Source: Hydrogenophaga intermedia (GTDB lineage Bacteria; Pseudomonadota; Gammaproteobacteria; Burkholderiales; Burkholderiaceae_C). Taken from it: a DNA stretch of 64,000 nucleotides. The notes under the pieces were generated by a model. That model did no database searches. It was not told the DNA's origin and worked only from the letters and a program-made list of their open reading frames with translations. Position numbers and translations under genes: made by a program. The DNA is taken from NCBI RefSeq assembly GCF_000723405.1, contig NZ_CCAE010000013.1, positions 1-64,000 on the forward strand, given 5' to 3'. This document shows, piece by piece, positions 47,688 to 55,246 of the stretch (positions within the stretch are counted from its first letter, which is position 1; every line of letters begins with the position of its first letter).

Positions 47688-48482
47688 GTGTTCAATCTGA
47701 CCAGCCTCAACCTCAACGGCATCCGCTCGGCGACCACCAAAGGCCTCGAGGCCTGGCTGGCGAAAAGTGCGCCGGATTGTATTTGCATGCAGGAAGTGAA
47801 GGCCCAGGCGGCCGACGTGGCCGGTCGCTTCGAAGAACTGGCCGGGATGCGCGGGCACTTCCATTTCGCGCAAAAAAAGGGCTACGCGGGTACAGCCGTG
47901 TTCTCGCGCCACGAGCCCAGCGCGGTCGTCACGGGCTTCGGCACGCACGAGTTCGACGACGAGGGCCGCTACACAGAGCTGCGCTTCGACACGCCCAAGC
48001 GCAAGCTGTCCATCATCAGCGTGTACTTCCCCAGTGGCTCGTCGGGGCCGGAGCGGCAGGAGTCCAAGTACCGGTTCCTGGAGGTCTTCTTCCCGCACCT
48101 GCTGACGCTCAAGTCCCAGCGCGAATTCATCCTCTGCGGCGACGTGAACATCGCGCACACCCAGAACGACCTGAAGAACTGGCGCAGCAACCAGAAGAAC
48201 AGCGGCTTCCTGCCCGAGGAGCGCGCGTGGATGACCCGCCTGTTCGGCGAGGACGTCGGGTTGATCGACGTCTACCGCAAGCTCCAGCCCGACACCACCG
48301 ACGCCTGCTACACGTGGTGGAGCAACCGGGGTCAGGCGTACGCGAACAACGTGGGGTGGCGGCTCGACTACCACCTGGCCACGCCGGCCATCGCCGCGCT
48401 GGCGCGCACCGAATCGATCTTCAAGGAGCAGCGCTTCTCCGATCACGCGCCGATCACGATCGGCTATGACTTCAAGCTCTGA
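47688..48482 (+). CDS. xthA: Exodeoxyribonuclease III family AP endonuclease
   Basis: 264 aa from a GTG with AGGGGA upstream. Catalytic residues of the ExoIII/APE fold are visible: N in LNLNGIRSA, E in CMQEVKAQ, D-x-N in LCGDVNIAHTQNDLKN, a D in NVGWRLDYHLAT, and the final D-H in FSDHAPI. It cleaves at abasic sites in base-excision repair and trims 3' blocks. The next gene starts 4 bp after its stop. The GTG start and the 13-bp gap to pyrE are unusual but both ribosome sites fit in that gap. Confidence 0.93.
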   Translation: MFNLTSLNLNGIRSATTKGLEAWLAKSAPDCICMQEVKAQAADVAGRFEELAGMRGHFHFAQKKGYAGTAVFSRHEPSAVVTGFGTHEFDDEGRYTELRFDTPKRKLSIISVYFPSGSSGPERQESKYRFLEVFFPHLLTLKSQREFILCGDVNIAHTQNDLKNWRSNQKNSGFLPEERAWMTRLFGEDVGLIDVYRKLQPDTTDACYTWWSNRGQAYANNVGWRLDYHLATPAIAALARTESIFKEQRFSDHAPITIGYDFKL

Positions 48483-48486
48483 GACG

Positions 48487-49128
48487 ATGCTGCGCTACCG
48501 CACCGTTCCTGTCACCGCTTTCGCCCAGAACTGCTCCATCGTCTGGTGCGACGAGACGATGGAGGCCGCGGTCATCGACCCGGGTGGCGACCTGGAGCGC
48601 CTGCTTGGCGAGGTGAAGGCATTGGGGGTGAGCCTCAAGGCCATCTGGCTCACGCATGCGCACATCGACCACGCCGGCGCCACGGCCGAACTCGCGCGGC
48701 GGCTGTCGCTGCCTATCACCGGCCCGCATGAAGGCGACAAGTTCTGGATCGACGCCCTGCCCCAGCAAGGCGCGATGTTCGGCTTCCCACCCGCCGAGAC
48801 CTTCACGCCGACTCGCTGGCTGCACGACGGCGACACGGTGCGCATCGGCCATTGCGAGCTCGCGGTGCGCCACTGCCCAGGCCACACGCCGGGGCACGTC
48901 GTGTTTCATTCGAAGGAGGCGCAGAGGGCCTTCGTGGGCGATGTGTTGTTCGTGGGCAGCATCGGCCGCACGGATTTTCCGGGCGGTAACCACGCCGAAT
49001 TGCTGGCGAGCATTCGCGAGCGGCTGTGGCCGATGGGGGACGAGACGGTGTTCATCCCCGGGCACGGACCCGAGGGAAGTATTGGACTGGAGCGGCGGAC
49101 GAATCCGTTCGTGGGCGAGCGGGCCTGA
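48487..49128 (+). CDS. YcbL-type metallo-beta-lactamase-fold hydrolase
   Basis: 213 aa. The metal motif is H57-x-H59-x-D61-H62 (THAHIDHAG), with further ligands in CPGHTPGHVVFH, FVGDVLFVGSIGRTD and IPGHGPEG. The compact size and motifs place it in the glyoxalase II-like YcbL group, which hydrolyses lactoylglutathione-type thioesters in some species. It has no C-terminal HAGH domain. It lies in tandem with xthA, 4 bp apart. Confidence 0.88.
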   Translation: MLRYRTVPVTAFAQNCSIVWCDETMEAAVIDPGGDLERLLGEVKALGVSLKAIWLTHAHIDHAGATAELARRLSLPITGPHEGDKFWIDALPQQGAMFGFPPAETFTPTRWLHDGDTVRIGHCELAVRHCPGHTPGHVVFHSKEAQRAFVGDVLFVGSIGRTDFPGGNHAELLASIRERLWPMGDETVFIPGHGPEGSIGLERRTNPFVGERA

Positions 49129-49131
49129 GCC

Positions 49132-49989
49132 TCAACCCTTGCGCGCCTGCTCGTACAACCCCTGTACCTTCGGCACATTGGCCTCCAACTGCCGAATGCG
49201 ATCCGGCCCCGTCGGGTGGGTGGACAGAAACCCCGGCGCCGCGCCGCCGCCGGCCGCGGCCATCTTCTGCCACAGCGTGACCGCCGCGCGCGGCTGGTAG
49301 GCCGAACGCGCCGCGAGTTCCAGGCCCACCAGGTCGGCCTCGGTCTCGTCGTCGCGGCTGTACTTCAGGCTCAGGAGTTGCGTGCCCAGGTTGGCCGCCA
49401 CGTCGCCCAGCTGGCCCAGGCCCAGGAGCTGCGCCGCGATCGACAGGCCCATGCTCGTGGCGTTGGTCTTGGCCACGCGGGCACGCGCGTGTTCGCGCAG
49501 GGCGTGTGCCATCTCGTGGCCCATGATCATCGCGGCCTCGTCGTCGCTGAGCTTGAGCTTCTCGAGGATGCCGGTGTAGAAGGCGATCTTGCCGCCCGGC
49601 ATGCAGAAGGCGTTGATCTGCTCGCTGCGGATGAGGTTGACCTCCCACTGCCAGCCCGTGGCGCGCTTGTTCCAGGGCGTGGCGTGCGGGATCAGGCGGC
49701 GCGCCATGTTGCGCAGGCGCTGGACCTGCGGGTCGCCGCTGGCCACCAACGCACCCTTGGCCTTGGCCTCGGCCATCATCTGGTCGTATTGCTGGTTGGC
49801 CGCCTTTTCCAGCTCTTCGGCCGGCACGAGGTTGCGCAGCGCCGATCCCGACCCCACGTCGACTTGCGCGAGCGCGGGAACGGCGGCTGCTGCTCCCGCA
49901 GCGAGCACGAAAGCACGGCGCGCCGACCACACGTGCTCGGGGCGTGTCGGGGCGGGGTCACGGGTTTTGAGGTCGCAGAGGAAGCACAT
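49132..49989 (-). CDS. M48-family periplasmic metalloprotease (LoiP/YggG-like)
   Basis: 285 aa. Zinc motif H158-E159-x-x-H162 (MGHEMAHALREH) with the distal glutamate in DDETEADLVGLELA. The N-terminus has ARRAFVLAAGAAAAVPALA, a twin-arginine-like signal, after an unusual Cys-rich lead (MCFLCDLKTRD). GGKIAFYTGIL and STHPTGPDRIRQLE are family motifs. Such proteases degrade or process envelope proteins. The start is supported by its position 58 bp from the divergent ampG-like gene. Confidence 0.88.
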   Translation of the reverse strand: MCFLCDLKTRDPAPTRPEHVWSARRAFVLAAGAAAAVPALAQVDVGSGSALRNLVPAEELEKAANQQYDQMMAEAKAKGALVASGDPQVQRLRNMARRLIPHATPWNKRATGWQWEVNLIRSEQINAFCMPGGKIAFYTGILEKLKLSDDEAAMIMGHEMAHALREHARARVAKTNATSMGLSIAAQLLGLGQLGDVAANLGTQLLSLKYSRDDETEADLVGLELAARSAYQPRAAVTLWQKMAAAGGGAAPGFLSTHPTGPDRIRQLEANVPKVQGLYEQARKG

Positions 49990-50047
49990 GGACGAATAAT
50001 AGGCAAAGCCGCGCGCCCTTGCGTGACGGCGTTCCACCTTCCATCGC

Positions 50048-51439
50048 ATGCCGCCCGACGCCACCAAGCCCACGCCCGCCGCCGATCAACGCCTGTCGTG
50101 GGCGCAGACGCTGCGCGTCTACCTCGAGCCGGCCAGCCTGCGCATGTTCGCGCTGGGTTTCTCGGCCGGCCTGCCGCTGTTGCTGGTGCTGGGCACGCTG
50201 AGCTTTCGCCTGCGCGAAGCCGGCATCGACCGCACCACCATCGGCTACCTCAGTTGGGTGGGCCTGGCCTACGGCTTCAAGTGGTGCTGGGCGCCGCTGG
50301 TGGACCGGTTGCCGATTCCGCTGCTCACGCGCGCCATGGGCCGCCGGCGCAGTTGGCTGCTGCTGTCGCAGCTGGGCATCGTGGCCGGGCTGGTGGGCAT
50401 GGCGCTGGTCGATCCGCGCGCCGGGCTGGACGCGGTGGTCTGGTGCGCCCTGGTGGTGGCTTTCGCCTCGGCCACGCAGGACATCGCGCTGGACGCCTTC
50501 CGCATCGAATCGGCCGATACGCAGCGCCAGGGTGCGCTGGCCGCCACCTACCAGACGGGCTATCGCCTGGCCATGATCTGGGCCGGTGCGGGCGTGCTGT
50601 GGCTGGCCGCGCGCGCCGAGGTGGTGGGCGGTGGCTACCAGCAGGCCGCCTGGAGCACGGCCTACCTCGCAATGGCCGCGAGCATGGCGGTGGGCGTGCT
50701 CACGGTGCTGTTCTCGCGCGAGCCCGCGCGCGTGGAACTGCCGCCCGCCCGCAACTTCCAGGAATGGCTGCGCACCGCGCTGGTGGAGCCTTTCGCCGAT
50801 TTCCTGCGCCGCTACGGCAAGCACGCGGTGCTGGTGCTGGCGCTCATCGGCGTCTACCGCATCAGCGACGTGGTGATGGGCATCATGGCCAATCCGTTCT
50901 ACGTGGACATGGGCTACACCAAGGACCAGGTGGCCGCGGTCAGCAAGGTCTACGGCGTGATCATGACGCTGCTCGGCGCCTTCATCGGCGGCGCGCTGTC
51001 CATGCGCCTGGGCGTGATGCGCGTGCTGATGCTGGGCGCGGTGCTCTCGGCCGGCAGCAACCTGCTGTTCGCCTGGCTGGCGGGCCACACGGCCAGCCTG
51101 CCGGCGCTGATGATGGTCATCTCGGCCGACAACCTGAGCGCGGGCGTGGCGTCGGCGGCGTTTATCGCCTTTCTCTCCGGGCTCACGAACGTGAGCTACT
51201 CGGCCACGCAGTACGCGCTGTTCAGCTCGATGATGCTGCTGGCGCCCAAGTGGGTAGCGGGCTATTCGGGCGCCTTCGTCGACAGCTACGGCTACACGCC
51301 GTTCTTCGTCGGCACCGCCCTGCTGGGCGTGCCGGTGTTGTTGCTGATCTGGCTGGCCACGCGCTGGCTGCCCGTGCCGTCCTCCGCCGTGCCAGCCACT
51401 AGCGCTGGCTCACCAGCCAGGCCCGGATCGCCGGCTTGA
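50048..51439 (+). CDS. ampG: AmpG-like muropeptide MFS permease
   Basis: 463 aa with about 12-14 membrane segments. FALGFSAGLPLLLVLGTLSFRLREAGIDRTTIGYLSWVGLAYGFKWCWAPLVDR and ATQDIALDAFRIE match AmpG, which imports anhydro-muropeptides for cell-wall recycling and beta-lactamase induction signalling. It has a longer N-terminus than E. coli AmpG. No ampC or ampR is adjacent. Its last 41 bp overlap the 3' end of the convergent ligase gene. Confidence 0.88.
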   Translation: MPPDATKPTPAADQRLSWAQTLRVYLEPASLRMFALGFSAGLPLLLVLGTLSFRLREAGIDRTTIGYLSWVGLAYGFKWCWAPLVDRLPIPLLTRAMGRRRSWLLLSQLGIVAGLVGMALVDPRAGLDAVVWCALVVAFASATQDIALDAFRIESADTQRQGALAATYQTGYRLAMIWAGAGVLWLAARAEVVGGGYQQAAWSTAYLAMAASMAVGVLTVLFSREPARVELPPARNFQEWLRTALVEPFADFLRRYGKHAVLVLALIGVYRISDVVMGIMANPFYVDMGYTKDQVAAVSKVYGVIMTLLGAFIGGALSMRLGVMRVLMLGAVLSAGSNLLFAWLAGHTASLPALMMVISADNLSAGVASAAFIAFLSGLTNVSYSATQYALFSSMMLLAPKWVAGYSGAFVDSYGYTPFFVGTALLGVPVLLLIWLATRWLPVPSSAVPATSAGSPARPGSPA

Positions 51440-52928
51440 CCACCTTGCCCAGCGCGGTGCGCGGCAGGGCGTCCACGCGGTGCCAGTGGCGCGGCCACTT
51501 GTAGCGCGCCAGGCGGCCCTCCAGGGCGGCGGACACGCCTCCCTGCCAGTCCTCGGGAGCGTTGTCGCGCAGCACCACCACGGCCACGCAGGCCTCGCCC
51601 CAGCGCTCGTCGGGGCGACCCACCACCGCGCACTCGGCCACCCAGGGGTGCTCGGCCAGCAGTTGCTCGATCTCGGCTGGGTAAATGTTCTCGCCGCCGG
51701 AGATGATCATGTCCTTGGCGCGGCCCACCACCACGTGGCTGCCGTCGCTGTCCTGACGCGCCAGGTCGCCGCTGTGGAAGAAGCCCTCGGCGTCGAGCGC
51801 GGCGATGTCCGGCCAGTACAGGCCCACCACGTTGGGGCCGCGCACGCAGATCTCGCCCACGCGGCCACGCGCCACAGGCTCGCCGTCGGGGCCGGCGAGG
51901 CGAACCTCGACGCCCGGCGCGGGCCAGCCGCAAGAGCCCACGTGCTCCATGGCCTCGGCCGGGCCCAGGGCAATGGAGAACGGCCCGGTTTCCGTGCTGC
52001 CATAAACGTTGCACACCGGGATGCCGCGCGCATGGCAGGCACGTAGCAGATCGGCCGGCAGCAGGCTGGAGCCGGCCCAGATCGCGCGCAGGCAGCTCAG
52101 GTCGGCCCGCGCCCAGCGCGGGTGCTGCAGCAGGGCCTGCAGGGTAGCGGGCACCTGCAGCGTGAGCGTGGGGCGCGACTCGGCCAGGGCGTCGAACACA
52201 GCGGCCGGGTCGAAACGGCGGTGCAACAACACCGTGGCGCCGCGCGAGAGCGCCGGCAGGGTCTGGATGCACAGCCCACCCACATGGAACAGCGGCAACA
52301 CCGTGAGCACCGTGTCCTGCTCGGTGATCTCCTGCACCTGCGCGGCGATGGCCATGTTGGCCAGCAGGTTGGCCTGGGTGTGCACGGCGCCCTTGGGCTG
52401 GCCGGTGGTGCCTGAGGTATAGACCAGCAGCACCGGGTCGTCAGGGCCGCCCGAGTTGTCTGCGAAACCTTCCGGAGGCTCGGTGGGCAGCTCGTCGCCA
52501 GTGTCCAGCGCGTCCACGGGCAGGGCCGCGATCCCGTGCGCGGCAGCCAACGCGCGCGCCGGCTCGGCGAAGGCCTCGTCGTGCACCAACAGCACCGGCG
52601 CGCTGTCGTTGAGCACGCTGGCCCACTCGGCGGGGGCCAGTCGGTGGTTCAAGGGCACCAGCATGGCGCCACGGTGCGCCAGCGCGAACAACAGTGCGAT
52701 CTGCGCGGGGTGGTTGAAGCCCAGCCAGGCCACGCGCAGCCCGCGCTCCACAGGCAGGGTCTGCGCCAGGGCCCGGGCGCGCAGAGCCAGCGTGGCGTAG
52801 TCCAGTGACCGCCAGCGTGGGTCCTCGCCGTCCCAGCGCAGGGCGGTGTGGCGGGGGTGGACCTGGGCGTGCTGGGCAAGCAGTGCGCCCAGGGTGTCAG
52901 CGGCGGGCGTCGGCATGGACAGGGGCAT
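51399..52928 (-). CDS. Acyl-CoA ligase of the ANL (AMP-forming) family
   Basis: 509 aa. The P-loop motif is VYTSGTTGQPKGAVHT, A5 is NVYGSTETGP, A7 is FFHSGDLARQDSDG, and A8 is VVVGRAKDMIISGGENIYPAEIE. The catalytic A10 lysine lies in RTALGKVVK. The enzyme adenylates a carboxylic acid and joins it to CoA. The substrate is not evident; long-chain or malonyl-like and o-succinylbenzoate-type acids are all possible. It is alone on this strand with no fatty-acid genes adjacent. Confidence 0.9.
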   Translation of the reverse strand: MPLSMPTPAADTLGALLAQHAQVHPRHTALRWDGEDPRWRSLDYATLALRARALAQTLPVERGLRVAWLGFNHPAQIALLFALAHRGAMLVPLNHRLAPAEWASVLNDSAPVLLVHDEAFAEPARALAAAHGIAALPVDALDTGDELPTEPPEGFADNSGGPDDPVLLVYTSGTTGQPKGAVHTQANLLANMAIAAQVQEITEQDTVLTVLPLFHVGGLCIQTLPALSRGATVLLHRRFDPAAVFDALAESRPTLTLQVPATLQALLQHPRWARADLSCLRAIWAGSSLLPADLLRACHARGIPVCNVYGSTETGPFSIALGPAEAMEHVGSCGWPAPGVEVRLAGPDGEPVARGRVGEICVRGPNVVGLYWPDIAALDAEGFFHSGDLARQDSDGSHVVVGRAKDMIISGGENIYPAEIEQLLAEHPWVAECAVVGRPDERWGEACVAVVVLRDNAPEDWQGGVSAALEGRLARYKWPRHWHRVDALPRTALGKVVKPAIRAWLVSQR

Positions 52929-53064
52929 GGCGGAGTCGGCGAAGGTCAGCGGGCAGCGGACATGAAGGGCACCATCATTTACCTTACTTTACGTGGGGCG
53001 CAAGACCGGTTCATCCCTGGGGTGCAGCATCGGCCGCCTCGGCCCCGCCGCTACACTGAATCGC

Positions 53065-53784
53065 ATGACGACCGCCCACCTGCTGATGATCGAGGACGAC
53101 GCTCGCCTGGCCCAGATGGTGCAGGAGTATCTGGGGCAGTCGGGCTTCGAGGTGACCCATGCCGGCGACGGCGAAAGCGGTCTGGAACAACTGCCGCTGG
53201 TGCAGCCCGAACTGGTCATCCTGGACCTGATGCTGCCGGGCATCGACGGCCTCGAGGTGTGCCGCCGCATTCGCTCGCTCAGCACGTCGCAGGCCCGCGT
53301 GCCGGTGCTCATGCTCACCGCCAAGGGAGACCCGATGGACCGCATCATCGGCCTGGAACTCGGCGCCGACGATTACCTGCCCAAACCCTTCGAGCCGCGC
53401 GAGCTGCTGGCCCGCGTGCGCGCCGTGCTGCGCCGCCGGGCCGAGGGTGGTGGCAATGGCGGCAGCCGCGCCACGCCGGTCATGCGCTTCGGCTCGCTGG
53501 AGATCGACCGCGACGCGCGCACCGTCACCGTGGCCGACCACCCGGCCGAACTCACCTCGTACCAGTTCGACCTGCTCGTGGCCATGGCCGAGCGCGCGGG
53601 CCGCGTGCTCACGCGCGACCAGATCATGGAGGCCGTGCGCGGCCGCGAGCTGGAGGCCTTCGACCGCTCGATCGACGTGCACATCGGGCGCATTCGCGGC
53701 GCCATCGAGGCGGACAGCAAGAATCCCAAGCGCATCCTCACGGTGCGCGGCGTGGGCTACGTGTTCGCGAAACAGCAGGAATGA
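53065..53784 (+). CDS. OmpR-family response regulator
   Basis: 239 aa. Receiver: acidic pair E10-D11-D12, phospho-acceptor D54 (VILDLMLPG), a threonine in LTAK and a lysine in YLPKPFEP. The winged-helix output domain spans about 135-235 (LTSYQFDLLVAMAERAGRVLTRDQIMEAVRG, DRSIDVHIGRIRGAIE, RGVGYVF). It pairs with the kinase that overlaps its stop. Sequence suggests an RstA/CpxR-like system, but the signal is not evident. Confidence 0.95.
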   Translation: MTTAHLLMIEDDARLAQMVQEYLGQSGFEVTHAGDGESGLEQLPLVQPELVILDLMLPGIDGLEVCRRIRSLSTSQARVPVLMLTAKGDPMDRIIGLELGADDYLPKPFEPRELLARVRAVLRRRAEGGGNGGSRATPVMRFGSLEIDRDARTVTVADHPAELTSYQFDLLVAMAERAGRVLTRDQIMEAVRGRELEAFDRSIDVHIGRIRGAIEADSKNPKRILTVRGVGYVFAKQQE

Positions 53785-55025
53785 GTCTGTCACTTTTTGG
53801 TCAGCGCCTGTACCTGCGCATCTGGCTCGCGGTGGTGGCCGCCGTGACCGTGCTCACCCTGGTGGTGGGCTGGTTGTGGCAGCAGGCCCTGGAGCGGGAC
53901 CGCGAGGAACGCGAAGCGCGCGTGATGCGCACCATCATCGTGGAGAACACGGCCGGCGACGTGCTGGGCGACGCGCCCGCGCGGGCCGAGCGCATTCCCG
54001 GCGAAGGCTGGCGCTTCGAGGTGATCATGAAGGACAGCAGCAAGCTCTACGTGATGCTGCCGTTCTCCAACCGTGGGGCGCCCACCAACCCGGGCAGCCG
54101 TGCGCCGGCCTGGCTGCTCACGCCCGCCGGTTTCGCGTGGTTGCTGGGCCTGGTGGCGCTGGCGGTGGCACTGGGGGCCTACCCCATCGTGCGCCGCCTC
54201 ACCAAGCGACTGGAGACGTTGCAGAAGGGCGTGGAGCGCTGGGGCGCCGGCGATCTGTCGACCCGCCTGTCGGTGCACGGGCAGGACGAGGTGGCCTTCC
54301 TGGCCGAGCGCTTCAACGTCGCGGCCGAGCGGGTGCAGACGTTGCTGCAGTCGCACAAGCGGCTGCTGGCCAATGCCTCGCATGAGTTGCGCTCGCCTCT
54401 GGCGCGCATCCGCATGGGGCTGGCCTTGGTGGGCAACGACCCGGCGCACCAGGCGCAACGCACCGAGATTGCGCGCAATATCGACGAACTCGACCAGCTC
54501 ATCGACGAGATCCTGCTGGCCAGCCGGCTCGACCTGAGCGACCCGTCCGACCCGGCCGCGCTGGGCCCGGAGGAAGAAGTGGACCTGCTGGGCCTGGCCG
54601 CCGAGGAGTGCGCGCGCGCCGAGGCCGAACTGGAGGTGGCGCCGCAAGCCGGCGCGGTGGTGGTGCACGGTCACGCCAGGCTGCTGCGCCGGGTGCTGCG
54701 CAACCTGCTGGAGAACGCGCGCCGCTATGGGCGCGGGACGGGCAAGGCCGACGCCGAGGTGCGGCTGAGCCTGTCCGTGCAGGGCAGCGGTCACGCACGC
54801 CGGGTCGTGGTGTCGGTGGACGACCACGGCCCGGGTGTGCCAGCCGAACTGCGCGAGCGCATCTTCGAGCCGTTCTACCGGTTGCCGGGCGCCAGCGAGC
54901 GCGAGGGCGGCGTCGGGCTGGGCCTGTCGCTGGTGCGCACGATCGTGGAGCGCCACCAGGGCACGGTGCGCTGCGAAGATCGTCCAGGTGGGGGTGCGCG
55001 GTTCGTGGTCACGCTGCCGGGCTGA
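53781..55025 (+). CDS. Sensor histidine kinase partner of the OmpR-type regulator
   Basis: 414 aa. Two membrane helices (about 10-35 and 115-138) flank a short periplasmic sensor (about 36-114). HAMP follows, then the H-box with H201 in NASHELRSPLARIRMGL, the N-box NLLENARRYG, and the G1/F/G2 boxes VDDHGPGVP, FEPFYR and GVGLGLSLV. The small sensor (about 80 residues) resembles RstB/CpxA-type kinases. ATG overlaps the regulator stop by 4 bp. A terminator is 186 bp downstream. Confidence 0.95.
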   Translation: MSLSLFGQRLYLRIWLAVVAAVTVLTLVVGWLWQQALERDREEREARVMRTIIVENTAGDVLGDAPARAERIPGEGWRFEVIMKDSSKLYVMLPFSNRGAPTNPGSRAPAWLLTPAGFAWLLGLVALAVALGAYPIVRRLTKRLETLQKGVERWGAGDLSTRLSVHGQDEVAFLAERFNVAAERVQTLLQSHKRLLANASHELRSPLARIRMGLALVGNDPAHQAQRTEIARNIDELDQLIDEILLASRLDLSDPSDPAALGPEEEVDLLGLAAEECARAEAELEVAPQAGAVVVHGHARLLRRVLRNLLENARRYGRGTGKADAEVRLSLSVQGSGHARRVVVSVDDHGPGVPAELRERIFEPFYRLPGASEREGGVGLGLSLVRTIVERHQGTVRCEDRPGGGARFVVTLPG

Positions 55026-55128
55026 GGGCCAAGGCGGCCGAACTTCCCCCAGATTGGGGATGTCGGCCGGCAGCGAGGCCCGACACAATCACCGGGTTGC
55101 TGTCACGACACCGTTTCAGAGCCAACCA

Positions 55129-55145
55129 TATGCACATGGTGCATA
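55129..55145. repeat. 17-bp perfect palindrome TATGCAC-ATG-GTGCATA
   Basis: Arms of 7 bp around ATG in the gap between the kinase gene and the bidirectional terminator. Palindromes like this are usual operator sites, but no obvious start of a gene follows. A small RNA promoter is possible. Confidence 0.45.
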
Positions 55146-55214
55146 GCTGAACCAGGCCCGAGACACCCGAATTGATCAGGTCTCCCAACGACGTCCTCTC
55201 GAGGACTTGCAAAA

Positions 55215-55238
55215 GCCACCGAAAGGTGGCTTTTTTTT
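55215..55238. terminator. Bidirectional intrinsic terminator
   Basis: GCCACC (55215-55220) pairs with GGTGGC (55225-55230) round GAAA, with eight T after it (55231-55238) and four A before it. It ends the polysaccharide cluster on the minus strand (wbpM stop is 8 bases away) and any plus-strand transcript from the kinase operon or an intervening small RNA. Confidence 0.88.
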
Positions 55239-55246
55239 CGTCCCTG

